Positions 41,621 to 50,935 of a stretch of 64,000 nucleotides of DNA are shown piece by piece. A program made the position numbers and the translations under genes. The stretch is from Oscillospiraceae bacterium (lineage in GTDB: Bacteria; Bacillota; Clostridia; Oscillospirales; Oscillospiraceae): NCBI GenBank assembly GCA_022800755.1, contig JAAWQX010000002.1, forward strand, positions 124,001 to 188,000, read 5' to 3'. The notes under the pieces were generated by a model. The model ran no database searches and had not been told where the DNA came from. It saw only the letters and a program-made list of their open reading frames with translations. Position 1 is the first letter of the stretch, and the number at the start of each line of letters is the position of its first letter.

Positions 41621-43657
41621 ATGGATCAATACATGCTTGCGGAAAAATATGTGGACAAGCAGCGGGTATACAATTTCAACGACGGCAACGCGTCCGACGC
41701 CTACGATATTTTCGGCTGCCACTGGATCGAACCGGAGCACTGCTGGAGGTTCGTGGTGTGGGCCCCCCACGCCAGACAGGTCTCCGTCATCGGGGACTTC
41801 AACGGCTGGAACGGGCATCCCATGGTGCATCTGGACTGCGGCGTGTGGGCGGCGTTCATCCCGGAGGCGTATCCCGGAAACGTGTACAAATACCGCATTG
41901 AGACTTGGGACGGCCGCTTTATCGAAAAGGCCGACCCCTTCGCTTTCCATTGCGAGACCGGCCCCCAGACCGGATCCAAGGTCTGGCCCATGGACGATCT
42001 GGGCTGGCACGACGCAAAGTACATGAAAAAGCGGGATAAATCCGATATTTTCACCGCCCCCATGTCCATTTACGAAGTACATCTGGATTCCTGGAAGCGT
42101 CCCTGGGACGGTTCCAAATACGTCAACTACCGTCAGGTGGCCGACCTGCTGGTGGAATACTGCACAGACATGGGCTACACCCATGTGGAACTGCTGCCCA
42201 TTACGGAGTTTCCCTATGACCCCTCCTGGGGCTATCAGGTGACGGGCTATTTCGCCCCCACCAGCAAATACGGCACGCCGGAGGATTTCGCCTACCTGGT
42301 GGACACCCTCCACGCCGCCGGCATCGGCGTCATCATCGACTGGGTACCCGCCCACTTCCCCAAGGACGCCCACGGCCTGGCCCGCTTCGACGGACAGCCC
42401 CTCTTTGAATCTGACGACCCCGTCATGTCCGAGCGCCCCGACTGGGGGACCCTCACCTTTGACTACACCAAAGGCCCGGTGCGCAGCTTCCTGATGTCCT
42501 CCGCGGCGTGGTTTTTCGACCGCTACCACGTGGACGGCATCCGGGTAGATGCGGTAGCCTCCATGCTGTATCTGGACTTCGGCCGGGAGCCGGGCCAGTG
42601 GGTGCCCAACTGGGACGGCGGCAACTGGGACCACAACGCCATCTATTTCATCCGGCGGCTCAATGAGGAATTGCACCGCCGTTTCCCCAAATGCATGGTC
42701 ATCGCCGAGGAATCCACCGCGTTCCCCAGGCTCACCGAGCCGGTGGCCCTGGGCGGCCTGGGCTTTGACTTCAAGTGGAACATGGGCTTCATGCACGACA
42801 CCTTGAAGTACATGGCCCTGGACCCGGTATACCGCAAATACCACCACGACCAGATCAAGTTTTCCATGTGCTACGCCTTTTCCGAAAAATACGTCCTGCC
42901 CTACTCTCACGACGAGGTCGTGTACGGCAAAGGCTCCATGATGGGCAAGATGTCCGGGGATTATTACCAGAAATTCCATTCCCTGCGGGCGCTGTGGGGC
43001 TTTATGTACGCCCATCCCGGGAAAAAACTCATGTTCATGGGCAGCGAGATCGGGCAGTTCGACGAATGGAACTTCCGGGACCAGATCCAGTGGCGGCTGC
43101 TGGAATATCCCATGCACAGCGGGATGCAAAATTACGTGCGGCACCTGAACAAATTTTACCGGGACAACCCCGCCATGTATGAGCAGGACCAGTCCTGGGA
43201 CGGCTTCACCTGGCTCAACGACACAGACTACAACCGCTCCTGCCTTGCCTTTATGCGCACGGCGAAAGACGGCAAAAAGATCGCCGCGGTGTGCAATTTC
43301 ACCCCCGTGCAGGTGGATTTCTTCCAGTTGGGCCTGCCCGGTCCCGGCGTGCTGAAAGAAGTGCTCAACAGCGACGATACCCGCTTCGGCGGCGTAGGCG
43401 TACACAACGCGGAGCCGTGCGTATCTTTCGAGGAGCCGTTCTGCGGCCAGCCCTGGTCCGCCCGGGTGACCGCGCCGCCCATGTCCTGCGTGTATTTCGA
43501 GTTTGAGCCAGCGCCGGAAGCGAAAAAGAAATCCGCCGGAAAGAAAGCCCCGGCCAAAACGGAAGAGAACAAAAAGGCCGAAAAGCCTGTGAAAAAAGAA
43601 AAAGCAGAGAAAAAGGAGCGTTCCCATGAATCAAAAGCGAAAAAATCTGATGAATGA
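41621..43657 (+). CDS. glgB: 1,4-alpha-glucan branching enzyme GlgB
   Basis: A 678-residue GH13 branching enzyme. A CBM48 domain (about 25-125) precedes the barrel, with nucleophile Asp310 (GIRVDAV), acid/base Glu363 (VIAEEST) and Asp431 (YSHDEVVYGKGSM). It makes alpha-1,6 branches in glycogen. The last 48 residues (631-678) are an unusual tail with 17 lysines plus Ala, Pro and Glu, which no part of the catalytic fold requires. The coding sequence for that tail overlaps the glgA start by 32 bases and contains its ribosome binding site. Start 41621 is chosen from GGGAG upstream and homology. Confidence 0.95.
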   Translation: MDQYMLAEKYVDKQRVYNFNDGNASDAYDIFGCHWIEPEHCWRFVVWAPHARQVSVIGDFNGWNGHPMVHLDCGVWAAFIPEAYPGNVYKYRIETWDGRFIEKADPFAFHCETGPQTGSKVWPMDDLGWHDAKYMKKRDKSDIFTAPMSIYEVHLDSWKRPWDGSKYVNYRQVADLLVEYCTDMGYTHVELLPITEFPYDPSWGYQVTGYFAPTSKYGTPEDFAYLVDTLHAAGIGVIIDWVPAHFPKDAHGLARFDGQPLFESDDPVMSERPDWGTLTFDYTKGPVRSFLMSSAAWFFDRYHVDGIRVDAVASMLYLDFGREPGQWVPNWDGGNWDHNAIYFIRRLNEELHRRFPKCMVIAEESTAFPRLTEPVALGGLGFDFKWNMGFMHDTLKYMALDPVYRKYHHDQIKFSMCYAFSEKYVLPYSHDEVVYGKGSMMGKMSGDYYQKFHSLRALWGFMYAHPGKKLMFMGSEIGQFDEWNFRDQIQWRLLEYPMHSGMQNYVRHLNKFYRDNPAMYEQDQSWDGFTWLNDTDYNRSCLAFMRTAKDGKKIAAVCNFTPVQVDFFQLGLPGPGVLKEVLNSDDTRFGGVGVHNAEPCVSFEEPFCGQPWSARVTAPPMSCVYFEFEPAPEAKKKSAGKKAPAKTEENKKAEKPVKKEKAEKKERSHESKAKKSDE

Positions 43658-45107
43658 GTTGGGGCGGGACAAGCTGCCCGATATCCTGATCGCGTCCTCT
43701 GAATGCGCGCCCCTGTCCAAGACCGGCGGGCTTGCGGACGTCGCCGGCGCGCTGCCCAAATCCCTGGCCAAGCTGGGCTTCGACGTGCGGGTCATCACGC
43801 CCTTCCACCGGTGCGCGAAAAATATTTACGCCACCCAGACCGAACATTTGTGCCATTTTTCCGTCAATCTGGGCTGGAAACAGGAGTATGTCGGCATCGA
43901 AAAGCTGACCCTGGACGGCGTGACGTTCTATCTGGTGGATAACGAATACTACTTCGGTTCCGATAAAATCTACTGGGGCGGCGAGGGCGAGATCGAGCAG
44001 TACGCCTACTTTGCCCGGGCCGTATTGGAAGCCATCCCCCTGCTGGACTTTCAGCCGGAAGTGCTCCACTGCAACGACTGGCAGTGCGCCATCATGCCCG
44101 TGCTCATCAAGACCCAGTACCAGGCGCGTCCCCAGGGCGCCCTGCGGACCCTGCTGACCCTGCACAATATGCGCTTCCAGGGCTGCTGCGAGTTCGGCCA
44201 GCTCGCAAGCCTTTTAGGGCTTGACAGCGGCTACATGGGCGAGGGCTGCCTGGGCTATTACGGCCGGGCCAACCAGATGAAAGGCGGCCTCATCTTCGCC
44301 GACAAGATCAACACCGTCAGCCCCACCTACGCGGAAGAGATCCGCACCCCCCTGGGCGGCGAGGGACTGCACGGCGTGCTGGAGGAACATTCCTACAAGC
44401 TGTCCGGCATCATCAACGGCCTGGATTATAAGGTATTCAACCCCTGGACAGACCCCACCATCCCCACCCATTACTCCGCCGGCAAGCGCTCCGGCAAGGC
44501 CAAGTGCAAACAGGCCCTGTGCGAACGCCTGGGGCTGGAGATTTCCCCGGATACCCCCATCATCGCCATGGTCACCCGCATGACCGACCAAAAAGGCTTT
44601 GACCTGGTAATGTGGGCCATGGAGCAGATCGTGAACATGGGTGCAGCGTTCGTCCTGCTGGGCACCGGGGAAACGGGCTATGAGCAGTTCATGCGCCAGA
44701 TGGAATACAACCACAAAGGCCGGGTGGTCTCCTATATCGGCTACAACGCCGACCTCGCCAATCAGATCTACGCCGGGGCGGATTTCTACCTGATGCCCTC
44801 CCTGTTTGAGCCCTGCGGCCTGTCCCAGATGATCGCCATGCGCTACGGCGCGGTCCCCATCGTCCGGGCCACCGGCGGGCTGAAGGACACCGTGCAGCAT
44901 TTCGACGGTACGAACGGCACCGGCTTTTTGTTCTATGACTACACCGCCGACGGGATGCTGGGCGCCATTTACGAAGCCCTCCAGGTCTATCAGGACAAGC
45001 CCGCCATGGAGACCCTCGTTCACAACGCCATGTCCACAAACTTCTCCTTTGACCTGTCCGCCCAGCAGTATGCGGACCTGTATCTGGAGCTGATTCGATG
45101 GAAATGA
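43626..45107 (+). CDS. glgA: glycogen synthase GlgA
   Basis: A 493-residue GT5 glycogen synthase with the ADP-glucose-binding SKTGGLADV (31-39), the GT-B fold, and the C-terminal LFEPCGLSQMIAMRYG motif. It elongates alpha-1,4-glucan from ADP-glucose. AAGGAGC lies in the end of glgB. No glgC/glgD genes follow, so ADP-glucose synthesis must be encoded elsewhere. Confidence 0.95.
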   Translation: MNQKRKNLMNELGRDKLPDILIASSECAPLSKTGGLADVAGALPKSLAKLGFDVRVITPFHRCAKNIYATQTEHLCHFSVNLGWKQEYVGIEKLTLDGVTFYLVDNEYYFGSDKIYWGGEGEIEQYAYFARAVLEAIPLLDFQPEVLHCNDWQCAIMPVLIKTQYQARPQGALRTLLTLHNMRFQGCCEFGQLASLLGLDSGYMGEGCLGYYGRANQMKGGLIFADKINTVSPTYAEEIRTPLGGEGLHGVLEEHSYKLSGIINGLDYKVFNPWTDPTIPTHYSAGKRSGKAKCKQALCERLGLEISPDTPIIAMVTRMTDQKGFDLVMWAMEQIVNMGAAFVLLGTGETGYEQFMRQMEYNHKGRVVSYIGYNADLANQIYAGADFYLMPSLFEPCGLSQMIAMRYGAVPIVRATGGLKDTVQHFDGTNGTGFLFYDYTADGMLGAIYEALQVYQDKPAMETLVHNAMSTNFSFDLSAQQYADLYLELIRWK

Positions 45108-47593
45108 CCCCCTTTCCCATCTATTTCGGCGGGAAAATGTTCGATGAGTGGACGGAACGCAGCCTGAAGATCAATTACTCCCACCGGCCTTTTGTCATGG
45201 CCCATCAGAACCGGGACGGCGGTTTTACCGCTGTGTCCGTCGTGTATCCCCTGTTGGCGGCGGAGATCAACGACTGCCCGCTGGGGAAAAAACGGAGTTA
45301 TTTTGATACCTATGCCGCGATCATGTCCGCCATTACGGCCTTGGATGACGGCGATATCTCCCGTCTGCCTGAATTTTTTTCGGCGCGCTTCTCCCCCCTG
45401 GCGCTGGCGGAGCTTCTGCGGGTGCTCCTGGATGACTGGGGGCTTGGCTGGGAACAGGCGCTGGGCATTATCGCCCGATGCAAGTTTCTCCCTGCGGTGG
45501 GACCTTGGCAGTCCGCGCCGGAGGATTTTGACGACGTCCAGCCCCGCACCGCGCAATTGATGCGCCTGCTGGCGGATACCGCGGGAAAAGACCCGGCAGT
45601 CATCCGCTGTCTGGATGCGGTCTTGTCCCGGCTCATCACGCACGACAGCGCCTCGGAGCGCTTCCGTTCCCCCATCGGCGCGGTGCCCACGGACAGCGTG
45701 ATCCAATTGCGGCTCCAGGACCACTCGGGGCTGGTCTCTTCCGCCGTTCTGGTGAGCGCCGGGGATGACTACGTTTACGAGCAGGCCCTTAGTGCGGACC
45801 TGTCCTGCGCCTATCAGGTGCCAGCGTCCCCGCTGGCGCTGCGGTATCATTTCCGCTTGGAACTGCGTACCTTCGGCGCCTGCCGTCTGGGCGGGGCTTT
45901 CGGGAAAGAATCCGGCCGGGTGTCCATGACGGACTGCCCCGGCTTCCGCCTGACCGTATACCGCCGGGGGTTCCAGACCCCCGCGTGGTTCCGAAAATGT
46001 GTGATGTATCAAATCTTCCCCGACCGCTTCGCCACCGACCCCAGCGGCACCGCCCAGCGGGGCTATGCCTACCATCGGGCCAAGGGCCAGCGGATCGAGG
46101 TCTCCCCTTGGGACAAGCCCGTGAAATGGCAGCCATCGGCGGGGGAAATAGACTACGCCCCCAACGATTTTTACGGCGGTACCCTCCGGGGCATCGCCGG
46201 GAAGCTGCCGTATCTGAAATCCCTCGGCGTGGGCGTGATCTACCTCAACCCCATCGTGGAAGCCTGTTCCAACCACCGGTACGACACCGCGGATTACCTC
46301 CGCCCGGACCCGATCCTGGGCACCATGGATGATTTCCGCGCCCTGTGCCGGGAGGCCGCAGCTCTTGGGATGCGGGTCCTGCTGGACGGCGTGTACTCCC
46401 ACACCGGGGCGGACAGCGTGTATTTTGACCGCTACGGCCACTATGGAAAAAACGGCGCTTGTACCGGACCCGCGTCCCCCTATTATGGCTGGTACGACTT
46501 CTCCCATTTCCCGGACAAATACCGCTCCTGGTGGGGCTTTGAGAGCCTGCCGGAGGTGGATGAGGAAAACGCCGCGTGGCAGGACTTCGTCATCACCGGG
46601 AAAAACAGCGTCGTGCGCACTTGGCTGCGGCAGGGCGCTGCCGGCTGGCGGCTGGACGTGGCGGACGAACTGCCGGACGATGTATTGGAACTCATCCGCA
46701 AGGCAACGAAAGAGGAATCCCCCGACCACGTGGTTTTGGGCGAAGTCTGGGAAGACGCCATTGAAAAGGAAAGCTACGGCCGCAAGCGTACCTATGCTTT
46801 GGGCGGCGCGCTGGATACGGTGATGAACTACCCTTTCCGGGACGCGGCGCTGTCGTTTTTCCGTGGGGAAACCTCCGCGGAGCAATTCGCGGACCTGCTG
46901 TTGTCCCAGCGGTTGCACTACCCCAAGCCCTTGTACTATGCGCTGATGAACCTGCTGTCCTCCCACGATATTCCCCGGGCGCGCACCATGCTGGCCATCG
47001 CGCCGGAGCAGATGCCCGGCGACCGGGCCGACCAGGTCGCCCGGACAATCACCCGGGATGAGGACTCCCGGGGCGCGAAGCTGCAAACCCTGGCCGCGGC
47101 GGTCTGCTACTGCCTGCCGGGGGTCCCCAGCGTCTATTACGGAGACGAGACCGGCATGAACGGCTTCCGCGACCCTTTCAACCGCGCGCCGTTCACCATG
47201 GGTGAGTTCCCTCTCACGGACTGGTACACAGCCCTGGGCGCTTTGCGCAACAGCGCGGCGGCCTTACAGACCGGCAGTATCAGCGTTTTCGCGCCCCATG
47301 ACGACCTGATGGTGATCCTTCGTGCCGTGACCGATGGAAAAGACGCATTCGGCCTGCCGGCGAAAAACGCCGTATACCTGCTGGCCGTGAACCGCGGCAC
47401 ACAGCCCGTCACCGCGGCGGTCCGGCTGGCGCAGCCCGGACACGGCCTGGAGGAAGCGGACCTTACCGCCCTGCGCTCCATCCCGCTTTCCGGCAGCAAG
47501 CCGGTGCTCGGCAGCGGCAGCGTGAATCTGGACGGCACCACCGCACGCCTGTCCGTCCCCCCGCTGTCCGCGGCGATCTTTCAACTGCACTGA
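45098..47593 (+). CDS. GH13 alpha-glucan hydrolase with long uncharacterised N-terminal region
   Basis: An 831-residue protein overlapping glgA by 10 bases. The GH13 catalytic barrel starts near residue 300 (VMYQIFPDRF) and holds nucleophile Asp520 (GWRLDVADEL), acid/base Glu549 (VLGEVWEDA) and Asp624 (LSSHDIPR), a neopullulanase/cyclomaltodextrinase-like pattern. Residues about 205-295 look like the beta-sandwich N domain of that subfamily. Residues 1-200 (YFGGKMFDEWTERSLKIN onward) form an extra, largely helical region that I do not recognise. There is no signal peptide, so it acts on internal glucan, probably trimming or degrading glycogen made by its operon partners. Confidence 0.88.
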   Translation: MEMTPFPIYFGGKMFDEWTERSLKINYSHRPFVMAHQNRDGGFTAVSVVYPLLAAEINDCPLGKKRSYFDTYAAIMSAITALDDGDISRLPEFFSARFSPLALAELLRVLLDDWGLGWEQALGIIARCKFLPAVGPWQSAPEDFDDVQPRTAQLMRLLADTAGKDPAVIRCLDAVLSRLITHDSASERFRSPIGAVPTDSVIQLRLQDHSGLVSSAVLVSAGDDYVYEQALSADLSCAYQVPASPLALRYHFRLELRTFGACRLGGAFGKESGRVSMTDCPGFRLTVYRRGFQTPAWFRKCVMYQIFPDRFATDPSGTAQRGYAYHRAKGQRIEVSPWDKPVKWQPSAGEIDYAPNDFYGGTLRGIAGKLPYLKSLGVGVIYLNPIVEACSNHRYDTADYLRPDPILGTMDDFRALCREAAALGMRVLLDGVYSHTGADSVYFDRYGHYGKNGACTGPASPYYGWYDFSHFPDKYRSWWGFESLPEVDEENAAWQDFVITGKNSVVRTWLRQGAAGWRLDVADELPDDVLELIRKATKEESPDHVVLGEVWEDAIEKESYGRKRTYALGGALDTVMNYPFRDAALSFFRGETSAEQFADLLLSQRLHYPKPLYYALMNLLSSHDIPRARTMLAIAPEQMPGDRADQVARTITRDEDSRGAKLQTLAAAVCYCLPGVPSVYYGDETGMNGFRDPFNRAPFTMGEFPLTDWYTALGALRNSAAALQTGSISVFAPHDDLMVILRAVTDGKDAFGLPAKNAVYLLAVNRGTQPVTAAVRLAQPGHGLEEADLTALRSIPLSGSKPVLGSGSVNLDGTTARLSVPPLSAAIFQLH

Positions 47594-47597
47594 CGAA

Positions 47598-47637
47598 AAC
47601 GCTCCGGCGATCGTTGCCGGAGCGTTCACAGTTTTTT
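47598..47637 (+). terminator. terminator of the glycogen operon
   Basis: AACGCTCCGGC and GCCGGAGCGTT with a seven-base loop, then CACAGTTTTTT. Confidence 0.88.
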
Positions 47638-47686
47638 CAAGCCCAGTTCATATTTACAGAGTATTGTTCCACCGGAGGTGAACCCT

Positions 47687-48643
47687 ATGATCGAAGCGAG
47701 CCATCTGACGAAGTGGTACGGCCGGCATGAGGCCGTATCCGACCTGTCGTTTCAATTGGGAGCCGGGAGCATCTACGGGCTTTTAGGCCCCAACGGTGCC
47801 GGCAAAAGCACAACTATGAATCTTATGACCGGCTGTCTGGCGCCCACAGCAGGCACCATCACCATTGACGGTCTTGATCTATACAAAAACGCCCAGCAGG
47901 CCAAAGGAAAGCTGGGGTATCTGCCGGAACTGCCGCCTGTGTACCCCGACATGACCGTGGATGAGTATCTGCGTTTCGTGGGACAGGCCCGGAAGCTGAA
48001 AGGCCCCGCGCTGCAAGCCCGGGTGGATGCCGTAACGGCGCAGACCCAGGTGCAGGACGTACGGCGGCGGCTCATCAAGACACTCTCCAAAGGCTACCGT
48101 CAGCGGGTGGGCATCGCCCAGGCGCTCATCGGCGACCCGGAGATCATCATTCTGGACGAGCCGACAGTCGGCTTAGACCCCAAGCAGATCGCGGAGATCC
48201 GGGATCTCATCGCGTCTTTGCGGGGCAAACACACAGTCGTGCTGTCCAGTCATATTTTGTCCGAGGTCCAGGCCGTGTGCGACCAGGTGCTCATCCTGGA
48301 CCACGGCACCCTCCGGGCCAGCGGCACGCCGGTGGAACTGGAACGCCGCTTTTCCGGTAAAGCCGGGCTGACCCTCTCCGTCCGGGCCGACCAGCCCACG
48401 GTGGAGCGCATCCTGCGATCCGTCCCCGGCATTGACCGCCTGGTCTACACCCCGCAGCCGGACGGTACGGCCAAGGTGACACTGGAAATGGACGAGGCCC
48501 GGAACGAACAGGTGTTCCTGGCGTTCAGCAAGGCCGGATGCCCCATTTTGCAAATGCAGGAAACAAAGGTGAGCCTGGAAGACGTCTTTCTGGAACTCAC
48601 GGACCACGCGGAACAGGAGGTGGCCCATGGCGGCGATCTTTAA
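47687..48643 (+). CDS. ABC transporter ATP-binding protein (GldA-like)
   Basis: A 318-residue ATPase with Walker A GPNGAGKST (about 37-45), the signature LSKGYRQRVGIAQAL, Walker B IIILDEPTVGLDP and the H-loop SSHILSEV. A C-terminal extension of about 90 residues after the ABC domain is typical of ABC-2 exporters. Start 47687 has GGAGGTG upstream. It opens a four-gene set with permease, GldG-like and DUF4340 proteins, arranged as in GldA/F/G-type systems. The exported substrate is unknown. Confidence 0.92.
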   Translation: MIEASHLTKWYGRHEAVSDLSFQLGAGSIYGLLGPNGAGKSTTMNLMTGCLAPTAGTITIDGLDLYKNAQQAKGKLGYLPELPPVYPDMTVDEYLRFVGQARKLKGPALQARVDAVTAQTQVQDVRRRLIKTLSKGYRQRVGIAQALIGDPEIIILDEPTVGLDPKQIAEIRDLIASLRGKHTVVLSSHILSEVQAVCDQVLILDHGTLRASGTPVELERRFSGKAGLTLSVRADQPTVERILRSVPGIDRLVYTPQPDGTAKVTLEMDEARNEQVFLAFSKAGCPILQMQETKVSLEDVFLELTDHAEQEVAHGGDL

Positions 48644-49490
48644 ACGGGAACTGAAAAGCTATTACACCGGGCTGACCGGCTATGTCATCGCCGCGGTCTT
48701 GCTGGGCTTTACGGGCATGTACACCGTCACGCTGAATCTGACCTACGGCTACCCGAATTTCGAGTATGTGCTGGATTCCATGACCCTGGTGTATATCGTG
48801 CTCATCCCCCTGCTCACCATGCGGCTGATTGCCGGGGAGCGGCGGCAGAAAACGGATACGCTGCTGTATTCCCTCCCGCTGACTTCCGGGGATGTGGTGC
48901 TGGGCAAATTTCTGGCCGCCTGGACTGCGCTGGCGCTCCCCATGGCGGTGGCCGGGCTGTACCCACTGATCCTGGGCCGCTTCGGCACGGTAAACTACGC
49001 CACGGCCTATGCCGGGCTTCTGGCCTTTCTCCTCATGGGCGGGGCACTCATTTCCATAGGGCTGTTCCTGTCCGCCCTGACGGAAAGCCAGTTTGTAGCC
49101 GGGGCCCTGTGCTTCGCGGTGATGCTGGCGGATTTTTCCGCGTACAGCCTGTCGCTGTACGTTTCCGGCGCGTCCTATGTGTCCTTTATGACCCTCATGG
49201 CCGGAGGACTGGTCATTGCTGCCGTTTTGTGGTACCTGACCAAAAACATCGCCGCGGGACTGGCCTTCGCCGTAGTTGCGGACGGCGCCATGCTGGTCTG
49301 CTACCTGCTTAGCCCCGCGCTGTTCGGCGGCGTCATGTCCAAGATCCTGCAAGCCCTGTGCGTGTTCATCCGCATGACCGGGTTTATCAACGGCGTGTTT
49401 GACTGGCAAGCGGTGGTGTACTTCCTGTCCGTCACGGCGGTGTGCCTGTTCTTGACAGCCCAGGCCCTGGAAAAACGGAGGTGGAGCTGA
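48627..49490 (+). CDS. ABC-2 type permease (GldF-like)
   Basis: A 287-residue membrane protein with about six helices, starting AAIFKRELKSYYTGLTGYV, the usual beginning of GldF/NosY-like permeases, and MRLIAGERRQKTDTLLYSLPLT, the coupling region facing the ATPase. It overlaps the ATPase gene by 17 bases. In the family it forms the channel with the ATPase. Confidence 0.9.
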   Translation: MAAIFKRELKSYYTGLTGYVIAAVLLGFTGMYTVTLNLTYGYPNFEYVLDSMTLVYIVLIPLLTMRLIAGERRQKTDTLLYSLPLTSGDVVLGKFLAAWTALALPMAVAGLYPLILGRFGTVNYATAYAGLLAFLLMGGALISIGLFLSALTESQFVAGALCFAVMLADFSAYSLSLYVSGASYVSFMTLMAGGLVIAAVLWYLTKNIAAGLAFAVVADGAMLVCYLLSPALFGGVMSKILQALCVFIRMTGFINGVFDWQAVVYFLSVTAVCLFLTAQALEKRRWS

Positions 49491-50935
49491 TGAAACAAAA
49501 CCGCTTCCGCGCCATCGCCGCGTCGTTCCAAACGAAAAGCACCCGGGCCGGGACCTATACCCTGCTCGCGTCGGCCCTGGTCATCGCCATCGCCGTTCTG
49601 GTGAATCTGGCCGTAGCGAAGCTGCCCGCCGCCGTCACCCAAAAGGATATTTCCTCCGACCGGATGTTCACCCTCTCGGAGCAGAGCGTCTCCCTTGCGG
49701 AGGGGCTGTATGAGCCTGTGACCATCTACTGGATCGTCACCGATACCGGAGAGGACGGCTATCTGTCCCAATTGCTGCCCCTGTACGCGGACCTCAGCGC
49801 CAATCTCATCGTGGAAAAGATCGACCCGGTAGTACAGCCGGGCTTTGCCGGGCAATACACGGACCAGTCCCCCGCCCTCAACGACCTGGTGGTCGTCTCC
49901 GGGACCCGGAGCTGCTATGTCCCATACTCCAGCCTATACCTGTACGACTACGCCGAATACTACGACACCGGCAATTACGGCGCGCGCTTCGCCGGAGAAA
50001 GCGAGATCACCCGGGCCATCGATTTTGTCACCACCGACGGCCTGTCCAAGGCCTACTGCCTCACCGGGCACGGGGAATACACCCTGTCCGCCGCGTTCAC
50101 CAGCGGCGTGCGCACCCTGAACGTGGAGACTGCGGACCTGAACCTGCTCACGGTCAGCGAGGTCCCCGCCGACGCGGACTGCCTGCTGATCCTCTGCCCC
50201 TGCTCCGACCTCACCGACACAGAGCGGGACATTCTCCTGAACTATCTGGACAACGGCGGGGACCTGTTGCTGTTCACCGATTGTGAAACGGATATGCAGT
50301 GGGAAAACCTTCGGGCCGTGACCCAGCGTTTCGGCCTGGGAGCCCAAAGCGGTATCGTCATCGAAGGCGACCCGGGCATGTCCCTGGCGAACTACCCCTA
50401 CTACCTGTTCCCGTCCCTGGGCACTCACGACATCACGCGGCCCATCGCAGACGGTGGCTACACCGTTCTCGCCCCCTTCGCCGGGGCCATCACCATGGAA
50501 GATCTACCGGAGGGCGTATCCGTCATGCCTTTGCTGGAGACCTCGGCGAAAGCCTACGCAAAACCCGCCGGTTCCGGGGCCGCCACCACCCAGCGGGAGG
50601 ACGGCGACTTGGACGGCCCGTTCCTGATCGCCGCGGCGGCGGAAAACGCCGGGACCTCCGCCCGCATGGTCTGGTGCGCCAGCACCCTGCTGCTGGACGA
50701 AGAGGCCAACGCAATGTCCTCCGGCGCCAATGAGGACTTCTTCCTCAACGCCCTGGCCTGGATGTGCGGCCACGAAAGCGCCATCAGCATCCATCCCAAA
50801 CAGATGGACAGCCAACTGCTCGTGGTCTCCGCCCGGACGTCGTCCATGCTGGCCATGACCCTGAGTTTCCTGATCCCAGGGGCATTCCTGGCGGCGGGCG
50901 TCGCCGTCACGGTGAAACGGAGGCGGCGCGGATGA
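49490..50935 (+). CDS. GldG-like ABC auxiliary protein
   Basis: A 481-residue protein with an N-terminal helix (about 26-44) and a C-terminal helix (about 452-473) enclosing a large extracytoplasmic domain of the ABC_transp_aux type (PF09822), with KDISSDRMFTLSEQSVSLAEGL near the start and the central DNGGDLLLFTD. The ATG overlaps the permease stop; GGAGGTGG lies upstream. In Bacteroidetes GldG works with GldA and GldF in gliding or secretion; gliding is not implied here. Confidence 0.88.
   Translation: MKQNRFRAIAASFQTKSTRAGTYTLLASALVIAIAVLVNLAVAKLPAAVTQKDISSDRMFTLSEQSVSLAEGLYEPVTIYWIVTDTGEDGYLSQLLPLYADLSANLIVEKIDPVVQPGFAGQYTDQSPALNDLVVVSGTRSCYVPYSSLYLYDYAEYYDTGNYGARFAGESEITRAIDFVTTDGLSKAYCLTGHGEYTLSAAFTSGVRTLNVETADLNLLTVSEVPADADCLLILCPCSDLTDTERDILLNYLDNGGDLLLFTDCETDMQWENLRAVTQRFGLGAQSGIVIEGDPGMSLANYPYYLFPSLGTHDITRPIADGGYTVLAPFAGAITMEDLPEGVSVMPLLETSAKAYAKPAGSGAATTQREDGDLDGPFLIAAAAENAGTSARMVWCASTLLLDEEANAMSSGANEDFFLNALAWMCGHESAISIHPKQMDSQLLVVSARTSSMLAMTLSFLIPGAFLAAGVAVTVKRRRRG

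Noticed and set aside
41603..43627. 674-residue open frame on the minus strand across glgB
   Set aside because: It lies wholly opposite the well-supported glgB, is rich in His, Val and Gly as expected from reversed GC-rich codons, and has no family motif or proper ribosome binding site.
45020..47086. 688-residue open frame on the minus strand across the GH13 gene
   Set aside because: Shadow of the GH13 coding sequence, whose catalytic residues are intact; the reverse frame has no recognisable domain.
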